A stretch of 37,970 bases of DNA from an uncultured Roseburia sp. (GCA_947642555.1 CANRSX010000041.1:1-37970); one strand, 5' to 3'; positions 1 to 8,802 are shown, counted from the first letter of the stretch. A program made the numbers and translations. Notes: a model not told the origin generated them from the letters alone.

Positions 1-184
1 TACCGGGCATTTCTATGTCAAGGAAAAGGATATCTTTGTCACCTTTGTCCGCAAGGAGGGATTCCCCGTCAGAAAAGCAGACTATTTTGGGACATTTTAC
101 CGATATTTTTTCAAAAAATGTCTTTATATATCCTTCCAGCTGTTCCATTACCAGAATATCATCATCACAGATCAGGATTCGCAT
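1..184 (-). CDS. Response regulator receiver domain, partial (C-terminus outside the window)
   Basis: The first 61 codons of a gene that reads leftward out of the window. The start codon is at 184-182, with a GAGGTGG ribosome site about six bases upstream. The protein opens MRILICDDD, giving the paired acidic residues of a CheY-like receiver. It later has DILFLDIEMPG, the usual phosphoacceptor-Asp motif, right at the window edge. The IEMPG form, with a receiver at the extreme N-terminus, is common in LytTR-type (AgrA/VirR-like) regulators, but the output domain is not visible, so the subfamily is an inference. It is transcribed divergently from the lipoprotein gene at 350. A TATACT -10 candidate lies at 206-211 without a clear -35. 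Confidence 0.85.
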   Translation of the reverse strand, partial: MRILICDDDILVMEQLEGYIKTFFEKISVKCPKIVCFSDGESLLADKGDKDILFLDIEMPG

Positions 185-274
185 TACACCCACCTCACTT
201 CTTTCAGTATACATCAAAAAGACGGGAAAACACACCCAAAAAAGAATAAAAAATGTCGTTTCATACCAAAACCA

Positions 275-302
275 TTGCAATTATGGCGGATAAAAGGATA
301 AT
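275..302 (+). promoter_or_regulatory. Candidate promoter of the lipoprotein gene
   Basis: TTGCAA at 275-280 and GATAAT at 297-302 are separated by 16 bp. The site sits about 50 bases upstream of the start at 350. It is a moderate match to the vegetative sigma consensus. Confidence 0.45.
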
Positions 303-349
303 AAGAACTGGCATTGAGCCGTAGAAAAATGAAAAGCGAGGGGAGAAAA

Positions 350-997
350 ATGTTAAAGAAAGTAATTGGTGCAAAAGGAATTTTTTTATTAGCAGGAGTG
401 ATTATGATGGTATCATTATCAGGCTGTGGAAATGACCAAACGGAACAGGAGACAGGACATACACCTGTTACACTCACTGACAAAGAAAAAACGTTTTTGG
501 CGCAGATATGCAATGAGCTGGATGATTTCAATTCCGGGACAACAATGGATGAAACATTCTGGCGTGATTTTCTGTTTCATTCTTATACCGGCGCATCATC
601 AGAAAATGCGGCAACAGAGCAGGTATACCGAGAGGACTTAGGATTTGAGGAGACGGTTGTAAAAGTAAGTCTGCAGGAAGCGCAGGAACGTGTAAAGCTG
701 GTTTTTGGTGTTGATCTGCCGGATTTCACTCCCTCTTTTGAGGACATGGAAAAAGGTCAGACCGCTTTTTACTATAAAGACGGCTATTACTATATTGGCG
801 TTTCTGGTCTGCCGGATTATCAATATACATTTTCAGAATGTACTGCGGATAAAGAAAATAATACAAATACTATTGTAAAGTATACCATTGATTTTATGGG
901 CGAGAGTAATGTGGGTACGGTAACCCTTAGCATTTCACCCGAAAATAATGCAAATGGTTTTGTCATTTGTTCAAAGAAAACAGAATTTGTAAAATAA
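350..997 (+). CDS. Putative lipoprotein of unknown function
   Basis: A 215-residue protein exported and probably lipid-anchored to the membrane. A positively charged start (MLKKVIGAKG) is followed by a hydrophobic stretch and the lipobox LSGC, with Cys26 as the likely lipidated residue. The mature part is acidic and has no domain that I recognise. The ATG at 350 is chosen over an upstream TTG in frame (314) because GAGGGGAG sits five bases before it and it gives a normal-length signal peptide. It diverges from the response regulator at the window edge, so the two could be functionally linked, but nothing in the sequence proves it. Being a lipoprotein is well supported; the role is unknown. 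Confidence 0.8.
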   Translation: MLKKVIGAKGIFLLAGVIMMVSLSGCGNDQTEQETGHTPVTLTDKEKTFLAQICNELDDFNSGTTMDETFWRDFLFHSYTGASSENAATEQVYREDLGFEETVVKVSLQEAQERVKLVFGVDLPDFTPSFEDMEKGQTAFYYKDGYYYIGVSGLPDYQYTFSECTADKENNTNTIVKYTIDFMGESNVGTVTLSISPENNANGFVICSKKTEFVK

Positions 998-1113
998 TTC
1001 TCTTTCAAATGCGGTCGTCAAACCATGTTTTTGTCAATCGCTGGTATGCCTGTAATAAATCATGTTGTTTGAGAGGGTTCGTGAAACAACCCTGGGCGCA
1101 GGGATTTTGCGGG

Positions 1114-1143
1114 TTGTATATTCTTATCCGTTTATGGTATAAT
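1114..1143 (+). promoter_or_regulatory. Promoter of the PIN/NYN-like gene
   Basis: TTGTAT at 1114-1119 and a perfect TATAAT at 1138-1143 with an 18-bp spacer. A TG dinucleotide just upstream resembles an extended -10. Transcription would begin near 1150 and leave a leader of only about 25 bases with a poor ribosome site before the ATG at 1174. Confidence 0.65.
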
Positions 1144-1173
1144 AATCATGATTCCAGCCAGCCAATAAATAAA

Positions 1174-2769
1174 ATGAAGAAAATTTATTTGGTTGACAGT
1201 GAGAATGTAGGAGATGTATGGGTACCGCTTCTGGTATCCTCACAGCCGGAAGATATGGTTCTTGTATTTTATACGCAGAAGAGTCCGCATATGAATTATG
1301 AGAATGTGAGGATGCTGAAGGAGACGGAAAAGGAAGCAGTTTTTATCAAATGTTTTGAGGGGAGCAATGCGCTGGATTTTCAGCTGGTGACGGAGCTTGG
1401 ATACCGTTTGCGGGAGGACGCGGACAGTGAATATGTCATTGTGTCCAACGATACCGGGTTTGACGCCGCGGTCCGCTACTGGACGGCGCGCAGACAGCCG
1501 GTCAGCCGTCTGAGCGGGAAAGAATGTTACCGACAGCTGACGAATAAAAAGCGCAGAGATCCGAAGAAGGATGAGCCGTCCGCACAGACGGAAACGGATG
1601 CAGCGGATCAGACAGATCGCGCAGGAGGGCGGGAGAACGGTAAGCCGGGCCGCCAGGTGGTGACGCTCGTGCCAGGTGATCCGGATACTGAGGTGGAGCT
1701 GGTGCCGATTACTGTGGAAGAAGCAGTGCGGCTGGCATCAGTGCCGCCTGAAGCGGAGCCGGAGCGCGATTTTGGGCAGCCGGAACCGGCATCCGGACAG
1801 GCAGAGATTGTTTCGGCGGATGAGGCAGCTGACGGGCTGTCTGTGGAATTGGCGGATACGTCGGAAGCTGATACGGCAAAGGAGCCGGCAGTCGAATCGT
1901 CAGAGATCGTTCCGGCGGATGAGGCGGCGGACACGCAGACGGTGCGCAGGACCAGGACGTCCGGACGTTCCAGGAACCGAAAGGCAAAGGCGAATGATGC
2001 TGAAATCCGGCCGGTGACAGCGCCGGAGGCGAAAGCAGCCAAAGCCGCCGGTGAGGACGAGACCGGGCTGCCGGTGAAGGAGCCAGAATCCGGGACGGAT
2101 CAGAGCGTGGCGGAGACCGGGGATGCTGGAAGTGAGGCCGACAGCCAGAACGGGACAGGGACCGGGCCAGAACCAGGAAGCCGGACTGAGACCGGAAGCC
2201 AGACAAAGGACGGAGCCGACGGCAGTCAGCCAGAATCCGACAGCAGCGCGGAAGTGAAAGCCGGTGAAGAAACCGGCGAAGCAGAGCAGCCAGAAGCGGA
2301 GGAGGACAGGCCGGAAGCGGAGTCTTCTGTGACGGCGGCGGAAACCGCAGGAGCAGATCTGCCTGCGCCGAAGACAAAGAAGGATGTCACGGAAAAGCTG
2401 TTCTGCTGCATCAGCAGAGAGAACCTGGTGGACTTTCACAATGCGCTGGTCGCGTTTCTCGGAGAGGAAGAGGGCAAGGAACTCTATCAGGAGATTAAAG
2501 GAAGCACGGAATGTACGGCCTGCTGGAATGCCAGTTTAAAGGAGAGCCAGAAGGAGAGATTTGAGATTTACTGCCAGCTTGTCTTTTCACATAGCGAATA
2601 TTCGGAGGAAGCGCCGGAGGATTTTGCAGAATTTCTCTACCAGTCAAATGGCAAGAGAAAGAACTTAAATTCCCTCCGGGCGGCACTGCAGAGCCGCTAT
2701 GGGAAGGATAAGGGCATGAAATACTACTCTCTGTTCCGGCCGCACATCAAGATTATGAATCGTATGTAG
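1174..2769 (+). CDS. PIN/NYN-like domain protein with long acidic linker
   Basis: A 531-residue protein in three parts. Residues 1 to about 135 look like a PIN-like (NYN-type) nuclease fold: IYLVDSENVGD at the N-terminus supplies an early Asp, and YVIVSNDTGFDAAVRYW supplies the later acidic cluster typical of that fold. Residues of about 140-385 are a low-complexity linker very rich in Glu, Ala, Gly, Thr and Ser, with few hydrophobic residues. A compact C-terminal part of about 140 residues begins near KKDVTEKLF and is predicted helical; I do not recognise it. The family usually cuts or binds RNA, but catalysis here is inference. The ATG at 1174 follows a strong promoter, though its ribosome site is weak. 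It is transcribed alone and ends at a terminator shared with the convergent gene. Confidence 0.75.
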   Translation: MKKIYLVDSENVGDVWVPLLVSSQPEDMVLVFYTQKSPHMNYENVRMLKETEKEAVFIKCFEGSNALDFQLVTELGYRLREDADSEYVIVSNDTGFDAAVRYWTARRQPVSRLSGKECYRQLTNKKRRDPKKDEPSAQTETDAADQTDRAGGRENGKPGRQVVTLVPGDPDTEVELVPITVEEAVRLASVPPEAEPERDFGQPEPASGQAEIVSADEAADGLSVELADTSEADTAKEPAVESSEIVPADEAADTQTVRRTRTSGRSRNRKAKANDAEIRPVTAPEAKAAKAAGEDETGLPVKEPESGTDQSVAETGDAGSEADSQNGTGTGPEPGSRTETGSQTKDGADGSQPESDSSAEVKAGEETGEAEQPEAEEDRPEAESSVTAAETAGADLPAPKTKKDVTEKLFCCISRENLVDFHNALVAFLGEEEGKELYQEIKGSTECTACWNASLKESQKERFEIYCQLVFSHSEYSEEAPEDFAEFLYQSNGKRKNLNSLRAALQSRYGKDKGMKYYSLFRPHIKIMNRM

Positions 2770-2797
2770 TAAAGGAGAGGCTGACTGGAATCAGCAG

Positions 2798-2842
2798 CGG
2801 GCATGATATCGGTAAAAGATTACGATACCATGCCCGTTTTTT
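2798..2842. terminator. Bidirectional terminator between convergent genes
   Basis: A 14-bp stem (2798-2811 with 2823-2836, one G-T pair) and an 11-base loop, followed on the plus strand by a T run. It ends the PIN-like gene and overlaps the stop codon of the minus-strand gene at 2841. Confidence 0.8.
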
Positions 2843-3887
2843 ATATCCTTCGGTTTAAAAACTCGATCAGCTTTCCAAAGTGCATCGGCGTTCCCTGGAT
2901 CTCCTGTGCCTTCAGGCGGTTTTTCTCCGAAAATCCGACCAGGATCCGGTGGTTGGCCTCCGCGAGATAGTCGATGATACCGTCGATATCCGACTTGATA
3001 TTTTTCGGGCACTGGATATACAGGTGCCGGTTCGCGCTGATGTGCAGCGTGTACGAAATGCTGAAATGATACCAGAAGAATTTGTGGAGCGTCGAGTATT
3101 TGTAGATCCAGATAATTTCCTGAATCGGGACAATCGCGTTTCCATAGACCGAGGTCTCGATAAAAAAGTGCTCGGTGATAAACATGTCCTCCGTGGCCAG
3201 CTGCGGCAGCGTGGCCAGCTCTTCCTCCGCCTGCGCCAGAAGCTTTTTCGGATTCCCGAAGAGCGCGAGATCCTGACAGGGAGGGGAGAGCAGAGGGAAA
3301 AAGATACAGAGCGTGAAAAATATCAGGCAGAGTAAGGCATAGCCGCCGGTGAGCGCGATCACGGCATACAGGATGATCGTTCCGGCCATGTTATAGCCGG
3401 GTTCGCTTAACACGTAGTGGGATACCTTGTTGCTGATACCGTTTTCTGTCCAGTTTAAGTCCGCGGACAGGTTTAACAGCAGCGTATCAAAGCTTTTTTC
3501 ACCCCGGAGGATACGGCCGTTGATCGTGACGCTTTCAATAAACGGAAGTCCCTGTTCGCTGGTGCCGGGGGAGAGCAGGACGACGATGCACTCCTCCCCG
3601 CGCATGGTATAGTAATAATACCCCCTGATGCGCCCGAGAAAATTACTGGTATATCCGGTAAAATTCAGATCCGAAAGCGTGGTGCGCACATATTCCGTCT
3701 CTTTGCGGAACGCGCTTTCTAATGTGTCGGCGTCATGCAGGCTCTCCGGAAACATCGGCGCAGAGAGCGATAACAGGTTCCACAGCAGAATGAGGAAAAC
3801 CAGGTACAGTGCAGGCGTGAAAAGCCGGCGTTTATAAAATGCCTTTATGTTGTTTGTGATGTAATGTTCATAGTTGTCGGGCATCAT
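2841..3887 (-). CDS. Membrane protein of unknown function
   Basis: A 348-residue protein. It has a hydrophobic segment at about residues 24-43 and a second, longer hydrophobic stretch at about 165-205 that could hold one or two membrane helices. Between them lies an extracytoplasmic-looking region of some 120 residues, and a soluble C-terminal domain of about 140 residues follows. The C-terminal part contains alternating beta-like stretches (IWIYKYSTLHKFFWYHF) reminiscent of a PH-like fold, but that is only an impression. A GAAAGGA ribosome site precedes the double ATG (3887 or 3884). It has its own strong promoter, is monocistronic, and is divergent from the methyltransferase operon. It resembles Lachnospiraceae proteins given only a DUF label; I cannot assign a function. 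Confidence 0.8.
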   Translation of the reverse strand: MMPDNYEHYITNNIKAFYKRRLFTPALYLVFLILLWNLLSLSAPMFPESLHDADTLESAFRKETEYVRTTLSDLNFTGYTSNFLGRIRGYYYYTMRGEECIVVLLSPGTSEQGLPFIESVTINGRILRGEKSFDTLLLNLSADLNWTENGISNKVSHYVLSEPGYNMAGTIILYAVIALTGGYALLCLIFFTLCIFFPLLSPPCQDLALFGNPKKLLAQAEEELATLPQLATEDMFITEHFFIETSVYGNAIVPIQEIIWIYKYSTLHKFFWYHFSISYTLHISANRHLYIQCPKNIKSDIDGIIDYLAEANHRILVGFSEKNRLKAQEIQGTPMHFGKLIEFLNRRI

Positions 3888-3912
3888 GGTCTGTAATCCT
3901 TTCTACCTTATT

Positions 3913-3941
3913 AGTATAAGTGTTGCGGGGAAATTAGTCAA
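3913..3941 (-). promoter_or_regulatory. Promoter of the membrane-protein gene
   Basis: Read on the minus strand: TTGACT (3941-3936), a 17-bp spacer, TATACT (3918-3913). It is near-consensus and lies about 25 bases before the start codon. Confidence 0.75.
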
Positions 3942-3983
3942 CAATTCCGACATTTTCGATGGATGTCTTTAATGGTGAATAAA

Positions 3984-4012
3984 TTGACTTCCCGCAGAAA
4001 AACTGGTAGTAT
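3984..4012 (+). promoter_or_regulatory. Promoter of the methyltransferase-hslO-nadE operon
   Basis: TTGACT at 3984-3989, a 17-bp spacer, TAGTAT at 4007-4012. The likely start site is near 4019, giving a very short leader before the ATG at 4037. Confidence 0.7.
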
Positions 4013-4036
4013 AGCCACAGAGAAAGCAGGTGAGAA

Positions 4037-4840
4037 ATGGAAGCGTACAGCAGTTTTGCGGAAGTATACGATATGTTTATGGACAATGTACCCTATGAGG
4101 AGTGGTGCGGCTATATCACGGATCTGCTGCGGGAGCACGGGATTGCGGACGGGCTCCTTCTGGATCTCGGCTGCGGTACCGGACGGCTGACCAGACTGCT
4201 TGCGAAGGCCGGATACGATATGACAGGCGTCGATTATTCGGAGGAGATGCTTGAGATCGCGCGAAGCCGGGATGAGGCGGAAGCCATGGACGGGCCGTAC
4301 AGCGGGGACCCGGGAGAGTGCGGGGCGCCGGACATCCTGTATCTCTGCCAGGACATGAGGTCCTTTGAGCTTTACGGGACCGTGCGGGCGGTCGTCAGCA
4401 GCTGTGACGCGCTCAACTATCTCCTGGAGGAGGACGGGATTCTTGAAACGTTCCGGCTGGTCAGTAATTACCTGGATCCCGGCGGATTGTTTTTCTTTGA
4501 CATGAATACGGTTTACAAATACCGGGAGCTGCTCGGGGAGGCGACGATCTGTGAAAACCGCGAGGAAGGCAGCTTTATCTGGGAAAACTATTACGATGAG
4601 GAGAGCGGGATCAACGAATATGATCTCACGCTTTTTATCCGGGAAGAGAGCGGGCTGTACCGGAAATACGAGGAGACGCATTACCAGCGCGGTTATGAGC
4701 TTACCGTGATAAAGAAACTGTTAAAGGAGGCCGGCCTTACGTTTATCGCAGCATACGACGCGTATACCAGGGAGCCGGCCCGTGCGGACAGCGAGCGGAT
4801 CTGCGTGCTGGCCAGAGAACATGGAAAGGAGATACGATGA
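4037..4840 (+). CDS. Class I SAM-dependent methyltransferase
   Basis: A 267-residue cytoplasmic enzyme. Motif I, LLDLGCGTGRLTRLL, starts at about residue 41 and binds S-adenosylmethionine. It is followed by MTGVDYSEEMLEIA, whose Asp would hold the ribose. A later LDPGGLFFFDMNT matches the end of the Rossmann-like core. The opening YSSFAEVYDMFM is typical of the Methyltransf_25-type family found beside hslO in many clostridia. The substrate cannot be read from sequence. AGGTGAG lies upstream of the ATG. It is the first gene of an operon: its TGA overlaps the hslO start in an ATGA. Confidence 0.9.
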   Translation: MEAYSSFAEVYDMFMDNVPYEEWCGYITDLLREHGIADGLLLDLGCGTGRLTRLLAKAGYDMTGVDYSEEMLEIARSRDEAEAMDGPYSGDPGECGAPDILYLCQDMRSFELYGTVRAVVSSCDALNYLLEEDGILETFRLVSNYLDPGGLFFFDMNTVYKYRELLGEATICENREEGSFIWENYYDEESGINEYDLTLFIREESGLYRKYEETHYQRGYELTVIKKLLKEAGLTFIAAYDAYTREPARADSERICVLAREHGKEIR

Positions 4841-5718
4841 ACGATTATATTGTCAGGGCAACGGCGGCGGAGGGGAGCATCCGTGCGTTTGCGGTCACAT
4901 CAAAAAACATGGCGGAGGAGGCGCGGCGGGATCACGACACGACGCCTGTAGTGACAGCGGCACTGGGACGTCTGATGGCCGGGGCGGCAATGATGGGCGT
5001 GATGATGAAGGGGGAGAAGGATCTTCTGACGCTTCAGGTGCAGTGCGGCGGCCCAGTGAAGGGGCTCACGGTGACAGCGGACGCAAACGGCCATGTAAAA
5101 GGCTTCCCGACGGTGGCGGATGTGGATCTGCCCTTAAATGAGAAAGGAAAACTGGATGTGGGCGGCGCCCTGGGCCTGGGAGTGTTAAGCGTGATCAGGG
5201 ATCTCGGCTTAAAGGAGCCCTATGTGGGGCAGATCGCGCTGCAGACCGGGGAGATCGCGGAGGATCTGACCTACTACTTCGCGACGTCGGAGCAGGTGCC
5301 GTCCGCGGTGGGGCTTGGCGTGCTGGTCAATCCGGACGGCTCGGTCCGTCAGGCCGGAGGCTTTATCCTGCAGCTGATGCCGTTTACGACGGATGACGTG
5401 ATTGGGAGGCTGGAAAAAAAGATCACAGAGCTCGCTTCGGTGACGGAGATGCTTGAGGCCGGGAAGACGCCGGAGGAGATCTTAGAGGAGATCTTAGGGG
5501 AATTCGGGCTTGTGATCACGGACACGATCGAAACCGGATTTGTCTGCGACTGCTCGAAGGAGCGCGTCTCCCGGGCGATCGCGACCTTAAGCAAAAAGGA
5601 CCTTAACGACATCATAAACGACGGGGAGGCCATTGAGGTAAAATGTCAGTTCTGTAATAAAGTATACCGCTTTGAGGTGGATGAGATCAGACAGATGAAG
5701 GAGAACGGTGGAAAATGA
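4837..5718 (+). CDS. hslO: Hsp33 redox-regulated chaperone
   Basis: A 293-residue holdase chaperone that is inactive while zinc is bound to reduced cysteines and becomes active when they oxidise. The zinc switch is complete: Cys237-X-Cys239 and Cys270-X2-Cys273, which is the CXC-X30-CXXC spacing of the family. The N-terminal part has the usual DYIVRATAAEGSIRAFAV start and the GALGLGVLSVIRDLGL segment. Length matches the family. The start overlaps the methyltransferase stop, and the stop overlaps the nadE start, both by ATGA, indicating translational coupling. It protects cytoplasmic proteins from oxidative unfolding, which fits an anaerobe exposed to oxygen. Confidence 0.96.
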   Translation: MNDYIVRATAAEGSIRAFAVTSKNMAEEARRDHDTTPVVTAALGRLMAGAAMMGVMMKGEKDLLTLQVQCGGPVKGLTVTADANGHVKGFPTVADVDLPLNEKGKLDVGGALGLGVLSVIRDLGLKEPYVGQIALQTGEIAEDLTYYFATSEQVPSAVGLGVLVNPDGSVRQAGGFILQLMPFTTDDVIGRLEKKITELASVTEMLEAGKTPEEILEEILGEFGLVITDTIETGFVCDCSKERVSRAIATLSKKDLNDIINDGEAIEVKCQFCNKVYRFEVDEIRQMKENGGK

Positions 5719-7640
5719 GAGACGGATTCCTGAAAGTTGCGGCGGTCACGCCGAAGATCCGGGTGGCTGACGTGCCGTACAATGAAAAGGTGATTGCGAA
5801 GGAGATCCTGGCCGCGGCAGATCAGGGGGCAAAGGTGATCGTGCTCCCGGAGCTGTGTGTGACCGGTTACACCTGCGGCGACCTGTTTTTGCAGGAGACG
5901 CTGTTAAAACGCGCGGAGCAGGGGCTTTCTTATATCGCGGAGGCGACAAAGGATGTGGATGCCGTCAGCTTTGTGGGGCTTCCGCTTTCGCATCGCGGAA
6001 AGCTTTACAATGTGGCGGCCGCGGTAAGCCGCGGGAGGGTGCTCGGGTTTGTGCCGAAGCGTCATATCCCGGCTTACGGCGAATTTTATGAGACGCGCTA
6101 TTTTACCCCTGGGATGGAGGATGTGACGGAGACGGAGTGGAACGGATCCAGGCCCTGGATCGGGACGAGACAGCTCTTCTGCTGTGAGACGATGCCGGGG
6201 CTAAAGATCGCCGCGGAGATCTGCGAGGATCTCTGGTCGCCGGAGCCGCCGGGCATCCGCCATGCAAGAAACGGGGCCACGGTGCTGGTGAATCTCTCCG
6301 CCTCAAACGAGACGACGGGAAAGGACGTCTACCGGAGGGATCTGGTGTGCGGCCAGTCGGCCAGGCTGCTCTGCGGTTATGTCTACGCCAGCGCGGGCGA
6401 CGGGGAGTCGACGCAGGATCTCGTGTTTTCCGGGCACAATCTCATCTGTGAGGACGGGCATATCCTGGCGGAATCGGAGCGTTTTGCCTGCGGGACGATC
6501 TGCTCCGAGATCGATCTTGCGCGGATTGCGATGGAGCGCCGCAGGATGACGAGCTTTGAGGTGAGAGACGACGGGTACTGTGAGGTCCCGTTTTCCCTGG
6601 GCACGGAGGAGACGACCCTGACCAGGCGCTTTACGCCCACGCCGTTTGTACCGGAGAGCGGGGAGGACCGGAGGAAGCGGTGTGACGAGATTTTAACCAT
6701 GCAGGCATACGGGTTAAAAAAACGTCTGGAGCATACCGGATGCACGTCTGCCGTAGTTGGAATTTCCGGCGGACTGGATTCCACGCTGGCGCTTCTTGTG
6801 ACGGTGCGCGCGTTCGATCTGCTCGGGATCCCGCATGAAAAGATCTGCGCGGTGACGATGCCGGGCTTCGGGACGACCGACCGCACTTACGACAACGCGG
6901 TGAAGCTGATTCGTGCACTCGGCGCAGGCTTGAAAGAGGTCAGCATCCGGGAGGCCGTGACCGTGCATTTTAAAGATATCGGCCAGGAGATGTCCGTGCA
7001 CGACGTCACCTATGAGAACGCGCAGGCGAGGGAGCGCACGCAGATCCTGATGGATATCGCAAATCAGACAGGCGGCCTTGTGATCGGCACGGGGGACCTC
7101 TCCGAGCTTGCCCTCGGCTGGGCGACCTACAACGGGGACCATATGTCCATGTACGGGGTGAACGGCTCGGTGCCAAAGACCCTGGTGCGCCATCTGGTGC
7201 GCTATTATGCCGACACCTGTGGGGATGAGTCGCTTAGGCAGGTGCTGCTGGACGTCCTCGACACGCCGGTATCGCCGGAGCTGCTGCCGCCGGAGGACGG
7301 GAAGATTTCGCAGAAGACGGAGGACATCGTAGGCCCCTATGAGCTGCACGACTTTTTCCTCTATCACATGCTGCGGCAGGGCTTTGGGCCGCGCAAGGTG
7401 TACCGCGTGGCGCGGGAGGCGTTTGCCGGGATGTACGGGGAGGAGGAGATTTTACGGTGGTTAAAAACCTTTTACCGCAGATTTTTCTCCCAGCAGTTTA
7501 AGCGTTCCTGCCTGCCGGACGGCCCGAAGGTGGGAAGCGTGGCAGTCTCCCCGCGCGGGGACTTAAGGATGCCGTCGGACGCCTGTGTGCGCGTGTGGAT
7601 GGAAGAGCTGGAGGATGATGATGCAGTACAGGAAGGATAA
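5715..7640 (+). CDS. nadE: Glutamine-dependent NAD+ synthetase
   Basis: A 641-residue two-domain enzyme for the last step of NAD+ synthesis: amidation of nicotinic acid adenine dinucleotide using ammonia from glutamine. The N-terminal nitrilase-fold glutaminase has the triad Glu46 (LPELCVTGY), Lys115 (FVPKRHIP) and Cys170 (EICEDLW). The C-terminal synthetase carries the ATP-pyrophosphatase loop SGGLDSTLAL near residue 351 and GTGDLSELALGWATYNGD further on. Length matches the long, glutamine-using form rather than the short ammonia-using one. It is coupled to hslO by ATGA and overlaps the following reductase by 20 bases. Confidence 0.97.
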   Translation: MRDGFLKVAAVTPKIRVADVPYNEKVIAKEILAAADQGAKVIVLPELCVTGYTCGDLFLQETLLKRAEQGLSYIAEATKDVDAVSFVGLPLSHRGKLYNVAAAVSRGRVLGFVPKRHIPAYGEFYETRYFTPGMEDVTETEWNGSRPWIGTRQLFCCETMPGLKIAAEICEDLWSPEPPGIRHARNGATVLVNLSASNETTGKDVYRRDLVCGQSARLLCGYVYASAGDGESTQDLVFSGHNLICEDGHILAESERFACGTICSEIDLARIAMERRRMTSFEVRDDGYCEVPFSLGTEETTLTRRFTPTPFVPESGEDRRKRCDEILTMQAYGLKKRLEHTGCTSAVVGISGGLDSTLALLVTVRAFDLLGIPHEKICAVTMPGFGTTDRTYDNAVKLIRALGAGLKEVSIREAVTVHFKDIGQEMSVHDVTYENAQARERTQILMDIANQTGGLVIGTGDLSELALGWATYNGDHMSMYGVNGSVPKTLVRHLVRYYADTCGDESLRQVLLDVLDTPVSPELLPPEDGKISQKTEDIVGPYELHDFFLYHMLRQGFGPRKVYRVAREAFAGMYGEEEILRWLKTFYRRFFSQQFKRSCLPDGPKVGSVAVSPRGDLRMPSDACVRVWMEELEDDDAVQEG

Positions 7641-8799
7641 AAAGGGAAACGATTTATCGGTGCTTGGGTACGGGTGCATGCGGTTTACGAAGAAGGGCGG
7701 CAGCGTGGATCTCGACAAGGCGGAGCGCGAGGTGCGCGCGGCGATTGCGGCGGGCGTCAATTATTTTGACACGGCCTACATCTATCCGGGGAACGAGGCG
7801 GCGGTCGGCGAGATCATGGAGCGCATCGGCTGCCGGAAGGAGATTTATCTTGCGACCAAGCTTCCGCATTATATGATCCGGTCCGTGGAGGGCGCAGAGA
7901 AGATGTTCCGGGAGGAGCTGCGGCGCCTTCGGACGGATTACGTCGATTATTACCTGATGCACATGCTGACGGACGTGCCCACCTGGGAAAAGTTAAAAGG
8001 GCTGGGGATCGCGGACTGGATCGAGGAAAAGCGCGCGGCCGGGCAGATCCGCAATATCGGTTTTTCCTATCACGGGAATTCTGCGAATTTCTGTGAGCTT
8101 CTGGACGCGTATGACTGGGATTTCTGCCAGATCCAGTACAACTATCTGGATGAGCATTCCCAGGCCGGGGCAAAGGGCCTGCATTACGCGCATAAAAAAG
8201 GCGTTCCGGTCATCATCATGGAGCCGCTGCGCGGCGGCAGGCTGGTGGGACTGCTCCCGGAATCCGCGAAGGAGCTGTTTGTGAAAGACGAGGAAAAACG
8301 GACGCCTGCGGGGCTGGCATTCCGCTGGCTCTTTGATCAGCCGGAGGTCACCTGCGTGCTGTCCGGCATGAATTCCATGGAAATGGTGGAGGAAAATGTT
8401 AAGACGGCTGATACCGCAGCGCCGGGCTGCTTTACGGAATCGGATAAGACACTTGTAGAGAAAGTGAAAGCGGAGATCGCAAAAAGCGTGAAGGTGGGCT
8501 GCACCGGCTGCGGGTACTGCATGCCCTGCCCGAAGGGCGTGGATATCCCGGGCACCTTCCTGTGCTACAATGCGATGTATTCCGAGGGAAAGCGGGCGGC
8601 GAGGGAGGACTACCTGCGGTGCACGGCGTTCCGCAGAGATACGTCCAGTGCTTCCCAGTGCGTGGGGTGCGGAAAATGCGAGGCGCACTGCCCGCAGCAG
8701 ATCCCGATCCGGCAGGAATTAAAAAACGCCGCGGGCGAGCTTGAGACTTTCACTTACCGCGCGGCGAAAAGGGCCATTCGTTTGTTTAAGCTTTGGTGA
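7621..8799 (+). CDS. Aldo/keto reductase with C-terminal 4Fe-4S ferredoxin domain
   Basis: A 393-residue oxidoreductase. The N-terminal TIM barrel shows the AKR signatures: FDTAYIYPGNE with Asp and Tyr, LATKLP with Lys, and YYLMHML with His. The C-terminal part has two cysteine clusters, CTGCGYCMPCPKGVDIP and CVGCGKCEAHCPQQIPI, expected to hold Fe-S clusters. This AKR-ferredoxin fusion is frequent in anaerobic Firmicutes, but the physiological substrate is not known. Three in-frame ATGs stand together at 7615, 7618 and 7621. The third is chosen because GGAGG (7610-7614) then has a six-base spacing. It overlaps nadE by 20 bases and is the last gene of the operon. Only three bases separate its stop from that of the convergent PAP2 gene. 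Confidence 0.92.
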   Translation: MQYRKDKKGNDLSVLGYGCMRFTKKGGSVDLDKAEREVRAAIAAGVNYFDTAYIYPGNEAAVGEIMERIGCRKEIYLATKLPHYMIRSVEGAEKMFREELRRLRTDYVDYYLMHMLTDVPTWEKLKGLGIADWIEEKRAAGQIRNIGFSYHGNSANFCELLDAYDWDFCQIQYNYLDEHSQAGAKGLHYAHKKGVPVIIMEPLRGGRLVGLLPESAKELFVKDEEKRTPAGLAFRWLFDQPEVTCVLSGMNSMEMVEENVKTADTAAPGCFTESDKTLVEKVKAEIAKSVKVGCTGCGYCMPCPKGVDIPGTFLCYNAMYSEGKRAAREDYLRCTAFRRDTSSASQCVGCGKCEAHCPQQIPIRQELKNAAGELETFTYRAAKRAIRLFKLW

Positions 8800-8802
8800 A
8801 CA

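Noticed and set aside
1064..1104. Riboswitch or attenuator made of alternative hairpins (GTTGTTT with AAACAAC, AGGGTT with AACCCT, CCCT with AGGG)
   Set aside because: The stems are short, there is no T-tract, and they lie upstream of the promoter at 1114-1143, so they would not be in the leader.
1608..2439. Several long open frames on the minus strand and in other plus frames inside the PIN-like gene
   Set aside because: They arise from the GC-rich, Glu/Ala-rich linker codons. They have no ribosome sites and their protein sequences are Pro/Arg/Ser-rich without any domain.
3938..4681. A 247-codon minus-strand frame opposite the methyltransferase
   Set aside because: The plus-strand gene has clear motifs, promoter and operon coupling; this frame has none.
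6714..7367. A 217-codon minus-strand frame inside nadE
   Set aside because: It lies wholly within a gene with full catalytic motifs and has no recognisable domain.
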